The notes beneath the pieces were generated by a model. That model saw only the letters and a program-made list of their open reading frames with translations, made no database searches and was not told the origin of the DNA. 64,000 nt of DNA. It comes from Synanceia verrucosa (lineage: Eukaryota; Chordata; Actinopteri; Perciformes; Synanceiidae). The stretch covers positions 3,969,001-4,033,000 of the forward strand of contig CM056559.1 of NCBI GenBank assembly GCA_029721515.1, written 5' to 3'. A program made the position numbers and the translations under genes. Shown here one piece after another: positions 22,953 to 32,900 of this stretch (its first letter is position 1; every line of letters begins with the position of its first letter).

Positions 22953-23449
22953 GCGCCACGCTGTGAGCCCCACACCCCCTCCAAGGCCCCTCTCTCCTTC
23001 ACATACATATGGGTACATCACCAGCCCGTTGGCTTTGGACACTGACGGTATGGAGGAGGAGGATATACTGGAGGAAGAGGATGAGGAGGGTGACGAGACA
23101 GATGCAGAGGTTGCCAAGATGCACTACCACCATACCCACCCACACACACACCCTCACCATCCCCAGATGCACCCGCGAAGGTTGCTGCTACGAGGGCTCG
23201 AACAGACACCTGCGTCCAGCATGGGTGACCTGGAGAGCTCGGTGACCGGCTCCATGATCAACGGCTGGGGCTCGGCTTCTGAAGAGGATAATGTCTCTTC
23301 AGGGAGGTCCAGTGCCGTCAGCTCATCAGATGGATCCTTCTTCACTGATGCTGACTTTGCTCAAGCGGTTGCTGCAGCTGCAGAGTATTCAGGCCTCAGG
23401 GTGGCCAAATATCCCAACACACTGGGCCACGAAGTCGGAGGAGCTTCAG
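22953..23449 (+). CDS. robo1: robo1 exon: proline-rich, acidic and His-rich segment (largest exon in window)
   Basis: This 497-nt exon encodes RHAVSPTPPPRPLSPSHTYG, an acidic stretch (MEEEDILEEEDEEGDETDAE), a His-rich insert (HYHHTHPHTHPHHPQMHP), then RRLLLRGLEQTPASSMGDLE, SSVTGSMINGWGSASEEDN and SSDGSFFTDADFAQAVAAAA. The last three blocks are near-identical to mammalian ROBO1; the His-rich insert is not present in the mammalian protein as I know it. The acceptor is TTGTAG ending at 22952; the donor is GTAGGC at 23450. Confidence 0.94.
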
Positions 23450-23537
23450 GTAGGCTCTGTCTGGTCACCCATGGACAGTAAACGTCCCTGCAATAAATAA
23501 GAGAATAAGCTAATTATTCCTTTGTTCCTTTTCTTAG

Positions 23538-23699
23538 CACGAAAATACCAAATAAACCCGTCAGGCCACCGTCCTGGCAGCCCGGTGTCTACAGACAGTA
23601 GCATGAGTATGGCAGCTGTGCACAGGAGGCCCCCGAAGAAGCAGAAACAGCATCCTGCAGGGCATCCTGGGAGCCAGCGACGTGAAGCTTATAATGAAG
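23538..23699 (+). CDS. robo1: robo1 exon: cytoplasmic linker upstream of CC3
   Basis: The exon encodes ARKYQINPSGHRPGSPVSTD, SSMSMAAVHRRPPKKQKQHP, a basic patch, and REAYNE. SPVSTDS, PPKKQK and RREAY correspond to ROBO1 blocks; the first dozen residues are divergent. The upstream intron is 88 bp (23450-23537). The acceptor TTCTTAG ends at 23537; the donor is GTACAC at 23700. Confidence 0.93.
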
Positions 23700-26600
23700 G
23701 TACACATGGATAAATTAGAAACAAACTCAAAGAAATGAAAAATAATGCAATAAGTGTGTATGCACTGCACAATGTTGCCTGTATATTTCATACTCAATAA
23801 TTTAGAGCTAAATTGTTGCTCCAAACCTATAGAAGGTGTTTTATCAAGTAATAGCGGTACTCCTCAGACTCCATTTTCCGCTACACTGTCTTATTTAATA
23901 TTATGTAAACATTCAATTCAGGTTTATTTAATATTTATAAATATTGTATAGGTCTGATTATGTTCTTAAATGTTGCAATTATCACAAAGCCTTCCATATT
24001 TCCCTTCCATAGTCTCTACATTGGTATTAGGTAGGGCTGCTACTAAGGGTGATTTTGATAGTTGACCAAGCTAAACAATTAGTCGACTAATCTATCAATT
24101 AATAGGATAATGAAGCGTACACCTATTAAATGGCTCTTAAATTCAGCTAGAGGTTGTTTTAAGCATGTGCTAACTAACAATAAAGATGACTACTATCATT
24201 TAGAAATATTTATGAACTGTGCTGCTCATTAGGCTGCTACAAAAAGAAAAATAACTCTATTAAACTTTTGTCCATTCAAAAGCAAGGACAGGCAAAGTGC
24301 TGATAAAAATATATATTTTTATTGACACAAAGGACAGTCAAAATAGCAGCACCACAAACACAAGCTGCATCCTTCAGGTGTCCGACATTTTAAATGCTGC
24401 AGCATCACAGAGCTTAGAGTTAGCCGTGTCTTTGGTGTGTTTAGGGTGAGATGTTTGCAGACTTTCTATCTTTTAGCTTGCAGTGTTGTTGCAGTGGCTG
24501 CAGCAGCTTCTCTCTCACTTGCCGGTCACCAGTCTCAGTTCCAGTCCCAGAAAAACACGAGCGATGATGATGAATTTGTCGACAACAAATTTTATCATCA
24601 AATTTGTCTGCTACCTCCTCTAATCGTTGCACTCCTAGTATTAGATAAGTATTGTGCATGTTGGTCTGTTAAGGTAAAGGCATGAAGGGGAGGACATGTA
24701 GCAGTGTAGCTGTACCACACAAGTACACAGATGGCCAGTTAGTATCAGTGACTCTATTCCCTTTACAGATATGGAAGGGAAAGTGCAGTTTACTGTGATG
24801 CAGTGTCCGTAAATGACTGAGTATGGGTGTGCCATGAGCCAGAGTTTTAATCATTTTCTCTCATGTGTTTATGCACACGCATACATGGCATCACTCCTAA
24901 TCTGTGATGGTACTGAACAGATTGGGCGAGTGGTGGGCTGGAGGCCAGGGCCGTGGAGGGGAGGGGGGTTGTCTCAGGGGAGCTCTGCCCAGCCTGGCTG
25001 TGCTGACACTGGGATGTCTCTCCTCTCTTAGCCACTAATGAAATTGATCCAGGTGCTGTGGCTCATAGCGAAACGCCACCTTTCACTCGGCAGGAGCTGA
25101 ACATAAACCGAACGGGCTAAATACCTGAGCAGCTGTACACAGAAGGAAAAGCTTTAACCTTGTTAAGTACAAGAGCAATTGACTTTTCACCGCATTATTC
25201 TTTACAACACACAGCCTGCCAGTGGAAAGCCACTTTTTCCCTTTCCCCTCTGCTTTGATCTGGTAGAAATATCTTTTTTTATTTATCTGCACACGCTCGC
25301 TCTGCTGTGTACAGTATGTGCTGTCCCAGAGCTGGCTCTCCTCTTAGTGTCAGGTGTCCTTGAGTGTTGGAAGCACTTGACAGGGAGATTTAATATCCAA
25401 CTCACTGGGAGCCAGACCAGCTATATCACTGCAGAAAATCCAGCCCACCCCCACCCAAAGCCTCTGCCTGCTGCCATCATCCTTATATCCCGGCATCCTC
25501 CCCATCCGCCACCCCTCCCTTTGGAGTGATCTCTCCATCCCTCTCCACTCTCTCCTCCGCTCCTTCATCTTTGTTTGAGCAGCGAGGGGCAGAGTGACAG
25601 CGCTGCAGCTCTGTCCGTCCATCAGTCCTCCTGCTGATTGCATTTGATCTGAATGGATTGTTTTTCATTTGGAGGTTATTGCCTCCCCCTCCACTCCCCT
25701 CTGTCTTCCTTTCAACCCCCACCCTACATACCCTGCCTGTGGTCTGGAGGACTGCTGCTGTGGTGTTAGGTGAGGGAACGTGATTTTATAAAGAAAGAAT
25801 ATGTCATTATTTGCAACACACGCATTATATAGTACTGTGTATTCCATTTACTCCTGACTGGGCCTACTATCCACACAGCACCACTATAAATACACATAAA
25901 TGGCATCAGTTAAGCAGTAAAATCAAGTGAACCAGCTCATTTCTCTCTTGTTTGCACACTGGATGTGGACACTCCCAAGTCACTCTCCTCCCCATGATTC
26001 ATATTGTGTTTGACTGTCTACCTCCTCTCTGAACTTAACCCTTTCCTGTCTCTTTTAATCTGTCTCGGTCTTGTCTGCCTAATTAACCACCCGACCCTCC
26101 GAGACAGCCTCCTTGGCAAGCCCAGAGACACTTCTCAGACCTGAGTCCTGTCCTCGCCGAGATTTCCTCATAAATCTAACAGGCGCTCTGCTCCTCCCTT
26201 GTAGTGAGCCATATCTCACAGACTGTGGCATTGATCGGACTCAGACTGAGGCAGGACTCAGGAGGCAAGAGAGATATTAAAAAACTGCAGACGCCTCTCT
26301 GCTGTATGATATTGACCGGCCCCCTTTTGTATTCAGGAGGAGTGGATAAAGGTGGCGGATAATCAGAAGAGTGTATTGAAGCTGCCTACAAGACGCAGCA
26401 GAGACATCACCTGTCCCATTAGCCTCTCCACCGTCAAAAATTAAATAAAATGCTTTGATTCTCCACAATCTTGAGAGTCTAAGGTAGCCTGCAGAATGCA
26501 TGCAAGGTGTGAGAGTCACTACTTGCTTTATTTATTAACTTTCTAATCCTGTGTTGATTATGAGTCTGCCTGCCGACAAAAACGTCCCTCAGGTTGGAAG

Positions 26601-27066
26601 CTGATTAAGAGAAGACGAGCCGTCGATTGCAAGGCCTTCCTAGCTTGGCTTTGTTTGGACGGCTGTGTGATGTGTGAAAGACTAAGCGGCCCACTGGCTG
26701 TCCTCGTATGAATAATGGCTCAAGGACAAGCAGCATTGATTCATTGACAGGTCAGAGAGGCAGCTGCTGACCGTCACGCTCCCCTCTTCCTCAAATCTCA
26801 TAACTCTCTGAGTTCTGTTTACTGTCTGTACGGAGGAGTTTCTGTTTGGCTTCGCTATGGTTACCACTCTGAGCGTACAGCATGTACACACACTGCAGCT
26901 GTGTTTGTGTATCACCTCGCAGGTGTGAGACAAGTGAGTGACAGATAGTTCACACTACAGTTTCAAGAGTACACAGATTTGTGTTCCTCGGTCTTGTACA
27001 ATTACCTAAACCCTGGCTTTTGATGTCTGTGGTTAATGTGTTTTTACTTCCTGTGTTTATCGTCAG
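23700..27066 (+). other. robo1: robo1 intron carrying a hAT-like element
   Basis: At 3.37 kb this is the largest complete intron in the window. It carries the element at 24032-24637; a C-rich, pyrimidine-rich patch is visible at about 25440-25560. No further exon or RNA is recognised. Confidence 0.55.
24032..24637. mobile_element. hAT-like non-autonomous element with 8-bp target duplication
   Basis: The left end TAGGGCTGCTACTAA is matched by the right end, which on the opposite strand reads TAGGAGTGCAACGATTAG: imperfect inverted terminal repeats. The flanks are GTATTAGG (24024-24031) and GTATTAGA (24638-24645), an 8-bp duplication with one mismatch, as expected for hAT transposons. Inside are LTCGACT-type subterminal repeats (TTAGTCGACTAATC on the left, TTGTCGACAA on the right). 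No transposase frame is visible. Confidence 0.6.
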
Positions 27067-27342
27067 ATCTCCCACCTCCGCCCATCCCGCCTCCAGCAGT
27101 GCTCAAGTCGCCTACACACCCTTCCAAGGCAGTCCTGGAGGGCCGAGGAGTGATTTCTCCCAAAGCAGGAGAGGGTCGGGACAAGAGAGGAGGAACAGGG
27201 AGCTATCGGCCCAGAGAGGGTTCGGACCCCAGAACCAGCTCATCTGAGCGCAAAGATGCTCAGGAGAGACAAAAGACAGCTCATGGAGGGAAAGGGAATA
27301 AACATGAGGGTAGCACCGCCAGCAAGGCACGCCAACACACAG
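27067..27342 (+). CDS. robo1: robo1 exon: CC3 motif
   Basis: The exon encodes DLPPPPIPPPAVLKSPTHPS, then a long basic/polar stretch with many Arg, Lys, Ser and Gly (GRDKRGGTGSYRPREGSDPR, SERKDAQERQKTAHGGKGN). DLPPPPIPPPA is CC3, the polyproline motif through which Robo recruits srGAP proteins and Dock/Nck in known systems. The acceptor ATCGTCAG ends at 27066; the donor is GTAAAA at 27343. Confidence 0.95.
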
Positions 27343-27446
27343 GTAAAACTACCAAAATAATGTGAGGGAATCCCTCAATACCATGAGCAGTGTTTTTGAT
27401 TAGGCAGGTCTCAAAATCCATGCAACAAATGTTCCTTGTCCTTCAG

Positions 27447-27637
27447 GGTCAGAGGACATCCTGCCCTATAGCCGACCACAGTTCCCCACAGTCAACAGCC
27501 CCCGGGACCCAAGCTCCTCCAGCTCCATGTCCTCCAGGGGCTCAGGGGGGCGGCGGAGAGGAGAAGGCCGCAGGAACCCAGCAGACATGGGTCTCAACAC
27601 CACAGGGGCCTTCCAACCAGGAGATGAAGAGCTCGAG
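27447..27637 (+). CDS. robo1: robo1 exon: penultimate coding exon
   Basis: The exon encodes GSEDILPYSRPQFPTVNSPR, DPSSSSSMSSRGSGGRRR and GDEELE. The ILPYxRPxFPTxNxPRDPSSSSSMSSRGSG block is a Robo1 hallmark. The upstream intron is 104 bp (27343-27446). The donor GTACAA at 27638 is weak but is placed by the next exon completing the conserved tail; reading through it would add only six codons before TAG. Confidence 0.93.
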
Positions 27638-28209
27638 GTACAAAATGACATAATTTAGTACTGTGTGTTGTAAAAATTGACATAAAAAGTCTAGCTTTGG
27701 TGCCATAAAATGTCATAAAATAACTCATAAAAAAGGCAGTATAGTCATGGAAATATGAGTGACGGGAGTGGTGAGCTCCCTGCTCCCACAAAGTGATAAT
27801 ACTCCTTCTGACTTTGACTTTACCAAGAGATATTGCCCCCGACAACACAGCTCCCAAGGTCACTGGGCCCCCACCATGTTAAGGAGGGACAGAGTGTAGT
27901 ATGTCATAAAGATTGTTATCTGGTACAGCAGATCTGACAGTTATTAATACAGCCCATGTTATATTTGGGAGGAAAAATACAACAACAATATCAACTTTCA
28001 GGACACAAACAAACTTGAGACGAATCCCTCGGATTTGTTTTTTTTTAATAAAAGTAAACTTGTCAGTGTTTTGTGTAATTTAATATAGCTCCACGTGTGT
28101 AGCCTACCGCAGCGAGCTAATATTAGAAGATTTATTGCTCTACTTCTGAAAGATGAAAGTTGACCAAAAATATTTCTGTGTTCTTGTTGGTTTGTCTCGT
28201 TTTATCTAG
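27638..28209 (+). other. robo1: last robo1 intron
   Basis: A 572-bp intron ending in a strong pyrimidine tract and CTAG at 28206-28209. It contains an AATAAA at about 28047 that could serve as a premature polyadenylation signal, but nothing else supports use. No other content is recognised. Confidence 0.6.
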
Positions 28210-28224
28210 ATGGCAGAAAGCTGA
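28210..28224 (+). CDS. robo1: robo1 terminal coding piece (four codons and stop)
   Basis: After the acceptor at 28208-28209 the frame reads Met-Ala-Glu-Ser-stop. Joined to ...ELE of the previous exon the protein ends ELEMAES, paralleling ROBO1 ELEETES. The stop is TGA at 28222-28224. Nearly all of this exon is therefore 3' UTR. Confidence 0.85.
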   Translation: MAES

Positions 28225-28640
28225 AGAACAGAAGCTGAAACAAGGAACTGTCCTGATTTTTTTCCAAGAGTGGAGCACTATTGTTTCTCTTACAATTTTA
28301 AATATCTCAGTATTTCACCGTCATGTTGGCTGCCATTATACTGTACATCAGTAGTGTTTCTTTACATCTGGAAAACAGACCAATGTTGTTGGTTTTTTTA
28401 ACTTATCATTTTATGTCCATTTTAAAAAAAGGAAAGAGTGTCTGAAGAAAAAGAATGGTGCATTCAAAACAAAAATACGCAGTAGTATATTTATGTTAAA
28501 TTCCAATGCAATATGGAGTGAATTTGCGCTCCAGATATTGACATGACTCTGCTTGCCTTGACTTTCACGAACTGTGGAGAGCCCATACAGTCACATGTTA
28601 CTGTAATGAAACAGCTGCAAGCAGAGAGGGGTGGACTGTC

Positions 28641-28648
28641 TGTAAATA
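28641..28648 (+). promoter_or_regulatory. Pumilio-response-type element in 3' UTR
   Basis: TGTAAATA matches the Pumilio/FBF consensus TGTANATA exactly, about 0.42 kb downstream of the robo1 stop. It would act in the RNA. An 8-mer match in AT-rich sequence can be chance. Confidence 0.3.
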
Positions 28649-29015
28649 TACGTGTATACATGTGTCCTCTTGTTTTACCCACTGTGGTACCTCAAATTTG
28701 TCTTCCTTGTTTTATTTTGCGAATTCTAATTTTATTATGCCAGTAAATATAATTATTTTATCATTTCCATCCATGTTGTAAATTGCTATATTATTTAGCT
28801 GCCCCAAGAAAGTGCCACTTTGGGATTTTTTTTTTCTTTTCGTTTGTTTTTTTTTTTGTAATGCACTGTTATGTTTCGTGTTGTTGTCAATGTTTGTTAT
28901 GTTTTACTTTGGTTTTAAAAGCACAATCACTAAACTTTATTTTAAACCATTCTATCTATTAACCTTTTTGTCTTACTGGAGGAAAACAGGTATGACAAAA
29001 GAGTCTAGTTAATCC

Positions 29016-29047
<32 letters not shown>

Positions 29048-29048
29048 T
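29016..29048. repeat. (TGA)n trinucleotide repeat
   Basis: About eleven uninterrupted TGA units in the presumed robo1 3' UTR. Confidence 0.95.
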
Positions 29049-29460
29049 AGGTAAAGGTTGCTGTTTACGAAGGCTGTGCTTGAAAGGAGACTCCTTGTGT
29101 TGTGATTGGCTCCCTCTCCAGTTCTGACGCTAGCTCAAGTGTTGAAAGACAGTTAATGTGAGTCATAGCTGCAGTGTATATATATATATCTTTTCGCATT
29201 GACCATAAACTCAGCTATTGCACATTAATCGAAATGGTTATGTTGTCTACTAATGCACTTAAATGAATGTCAAATACAGGAAATGAGAGTCACTTTGGGA
29301 ATCTGGAGAGGTTGAAATTGGACAAGAAGAGTCTCTTTTCTTGATGAGGCGGTGGTGACAGACCCCTGTTTTTAAGGAGGAAGGGTGCTGTTGTTTATTC
29401 ATAGGACATCTGCAAACATTTGTTTCGTAAAGCAAAAAAAAGTAAAAAGAAAAAAAGATG

Positions 29461-29466
29461 AATAAA
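29461..29466 (+). promoter_or_regulatory. probable polyadenylation signal of robo1
   Basis: AATAAA in an A-rich context, followed 20-50 bases later by T-rich sequence. It is the clearest signal before the satellite begins, but no transcript evidence is available. Confidence 0.4.
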
Positions 29467-29485
29467 AAAGTTCAAACTATACATG

Positions 29486-29999
29486 TCCCTTTGGTAATTT
29501 TTCAACGTTCTCTGACAGGATAAGGCTGGTTTGTTTTTAATGTCACAGTCATGGACAGATGCATTGTGGTTTCGCGTTGTTTCGTCCATCCGGACCATCC
29601 TGATGATCACCATCTCTCAGGATTTTCCACAAATTTGGCACAAAACGTCCCCTTGGACCAGTCTCAACACGAATGAATGCATAGAAGGATTTCCAAAAAA
29701 TAATAATTTACTCAGTGCTCGCAAAAATAATTGAGACTGTTGCGTTTGTGTGTGGTTGTGGAGGTGAAAACTTTTAGGTTTTGGATTTCTACTTGCAGGA
29801 AGAAAAATTAGGTAAATGAACACTCATGGATTGTCTCTCTTTCCTATTCTTGTGAAATAATAATTTAATTTTTTTGTCTGTCTTAAGAATGAATATTTCT
29901 CACCGTAGGGAAGCAGCAGGACCTTCAGTTCCTCCATTTTCAGCAGGAAATTTTGAACAGGGTCTGTTTTCAGTGCCACTGTAGCAGGCAATTATCATT
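29486..29999. other. spacer between robo1 and the satellite
   Basis: About 0.5 kb without a gene. The part around 29620-29700 (CCACAAATTTGGCACAAAAC wording) reminds me of a widespread fish interspersed repeat, but the resemblance is weak. The sequence passes into diverged satellite copies from about 30000. Confidence 0.4.
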
Positions 30000-32900
30000 T
30001 TGTCTATGCTATCGTATGAAATTTTTTGACAATTTTCAACATGCTATAAACATGTTTTCACCAGATATTTAAACACATTTTACTCTGTACTCTGTAATAA
30101 ATCTTTCTGATGACTTTTTGGCACATTTTGAAATTTTTCATTTTTTACTTTTTTGGCATGCTATAGTATGACAATTTTTGACAATTTTAACGTGATAAAA
30201 TAGTTTTTTCACCAGATATTTCACAACATTTTGGCATCAAATCATTCAACGTACTAGTCTGTCTGAATAGTTTTTTGCATATTTTAGAATTTTTCATTTT
30301 TGACATTTTTGGCATGCTCTATTATGATATTTTTTGACAATTTTCAACATGCTAAAAAATGGATTTTTCACCAGATATTTTAAATATTTTGCGTGAAATC
30401 ATTTTGTAACCTATGGTAGGTCTTTCTGAATACTTTTTAGCACATTTAAATTTTTTTCATTTTTTGACTTTTTTGACATGCTGTAGTATGACATTTCTTG
30501 ACATTTTCCAAAATGACATAAAATTGATTTTAGACAAAATATTTCAACATATTTTGTCCTGAAATCATTCAGCATCCTATAATACATCTTTCTGAATAAT
30601 TTTTGCACATTTTAAAATTTTTCATTTTTTGACTTTTTTGGCATGCAATAGTACGACATTTTTTGACGGTATTCAAAATGCTATAAAATTGTTTTTTCGC
30701 CAGATATTTAAACACATTTTGGTATAAAATCATGTAGTACTCTGTGATAAATCTTTCTGATGAATTTTCAGGACATTTTTAAATTTTTAATTTTTTGACA
30801 TTTCTGGCATGCTATAGTATGACATATTTTTGACAATTTCCAAAATGACATAAAATTGATTTTAGACAAAATATTTCATCATATTTCGCCCTGAGATCAT
30901 TCAGCATGCTATAATACATCTTTCTGAATAATTTTTAGCACATTTTAAATTTTTTCATTTTTTTGACTTTTTTGGCATGCTATAGTATGACGATTTTTGA
31001 CAATTTTCAACATGCGATAAAATAGTTTTTTCACCAGATATTTCACCACATTTTGGCATAAAATCATACAACGTACTATAGCAAGTCTGTCTGAATAGTT
31101 TTTTGCATATTTTAGAATTTTTCATTTTTTACATTTTTGGCATGCTATAGTATGACATTTTTTGACAATTTTCAACATGCTAAAACATTGATTTTTCACC
31201 AGATATTTTAAAATATTTTGCGTAAAATAATTTTGTATAGGTCTTTCTGAATACTTTTTAGCACATTTAAATTTTTTTCATTTTTTTACTTTTTTGACAT
31301 GCTATAGTATAACATTTTTTGACAATTTCTAAAATGACATAAAATTGATTTTAGACAAAATATTTCAACATATTTTGTCGTGAGATCATTCAGCATGCTA
31401 TAATACATCTTTCTGAATAATTTTTAGCACCTTTTCATTTTTTGACTTTTTTCCTTTTTTGGCATACTATAGTATGACGATTTTTGACAATTTTCAACAT
31501 GCGATAAATGTTTTTTTCACCAGATATTTAAACACCTTTTGCCATGAAATCATTCAGTACTCTGTAATAAATCTTTCTGATCACTTTTTAGCACATTTTC
31601 AAATTTTTCATTTTTGAGATTTTTGACATGCTATAGTATGACGATTTTTACAATTTCCAAAATGACATAAAATTGAATTTAGACAAAATGTGTCAACATA
31701 TTTTGTCCTGAGATCATTCAGCATGCTATAATATATCTTTCTGAATAATTTTTAGCACATTTTCATTTTTTGACTTTTTTGACATGCTATAGTATGACAT
31801 TTTTTGACAATTTTCAACATGCTATAAAATTGATTTTTCACCAGATATTTTAAAATATTTTGTCCTGAGACCATTCAGCATGCTATAATACATCTTTCTG
31901 AATAATTTTTAGCACATTTAAATTTTTTTCATTTTTTGACTTTTTTGGCATGTTATAGTATGACATTTTTGACGGTATTCAAAATGCTATAAAATTGATT
32001 TCACCAAATATTTAAGCACATTTTGGCATAAAATCATTCAGTACCCTATGATAAATCTTTCTGATGACTTTTTAGGACATTTTCAAATTTTTCATTTTTG
32101 AAATTTTTGACATGCTATAGTATGACATTTTTTGACAATTTCCAAAATTACATAAAATTGATTTTAGACAAAATATTTCAACGTATTTTGTCGTGAGATC
32201 ATTCAGCATGCTATAATACATCTTTTTGAATAATTTTTAGCACATTTTAAATTTTTGAATATTTTACTTTTTTTGGCAGGCTATAGTATGACGATTTTTG
32301 ACAGTTTTCAACATGCGATAAAATTGGTTTTTCACCAGATATTTCACGACATTTTGGCATGAAATCATTCAACATACTATAGGGAGTCTGTCTGAATAGT
32401 TTTTAGCATATTTTAATTTTTTTTTCATTTTTCACATTTTTGGCATACTATAGCATGACTTTTTTTTGACAATATCCAAAATTACATAAAATTGATTTTA
32501 GACAAAATATTTCAACATATTTCATCCTGAGATCATTCAGCATGCTATAATACATCTTTCTGAATAATTTTTAGTACATTTTAAATTTTTTCATTTTTTT
32601 GGACTTTTTTGGCATGCTATAGTATGACATTTTTTGACGGTATTCGAAATGCTATAAAATTGATTTCACCGGATATTTAAGCACATCATTCAGTACTCTA
32701 CGATAAATCTTTCTGATGACATTTTAGGACATTTTCAAATTTTTCATTTTTGAGATTTTTGACATGCTATAGTATGACGATTTTTACAATTTCCAAAATT
32801 ACATAAAATTGATTTTAGACAAAATATTTCAACATATTTCATCCTGAGATCATTCAGCATGCTATAATACATCTTTCAGAATAATTTTAGCACATTTTAA

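Larger units (their letters stand above)
792..28224 (+). other. robo1: robo1 gene, 3' portion (21 coding exons, Ig5 to stop)
   Basis: The spliced product is the C-terminal 1238 residues of a Roundabout receptor, the single-pass neuronal membrane protein that binds Slit and signals repulsion to growth cones. Seen in sequence: 21 exons bounded by AG and GT, with codon phases that match at every junction and no internal stop. Assignment to Robo1 rather than Robo2, 3 or 4 rests on my knowledge of the family: the Ig5 stretch DRPPPVIRQGP, the linker EFGVPVQP, WCLGNE in the third FN3 domain and the ending ELEMAES resemble ROBO1 (ROBO1 ends ELEETES). Ig1-Ig4 and the promoter lie upstream of base 1. 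Introns here range from about 0.1 to 3.4 kb. Confidence 0.95.
28225..29485 (+). other. robo1: robo1 3' untranslated region (end estimated)
   Basis: AT-rich sequence following the stop, without long frames. It contains a Pumilio-type element (28641-28648), a GAT trinucleotide run and a short TA run. The 3' end is inferred from the AATAAA at 29461-29466 and is uncertain; a shorter transcript is possible. Confidence 0.55.

Noticed and set aside
28040..28055. AATAAA-like signal in the last intron
   Set aside because: The conserved C-terminus requires splicing to 28210, so this is unlikely to be the main polyadenylation site.
792..28224. Identification as robo2, robo3 or robo4
   Set aside because: The Ig5 wording DRPPPVIRQGP, the EFGVPVQP linker and the ELEMAES end are Robo1-like. 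Robo2 differs strongly in Ig5, and Robo4 lacks Ig5 and the third FN3 domain.
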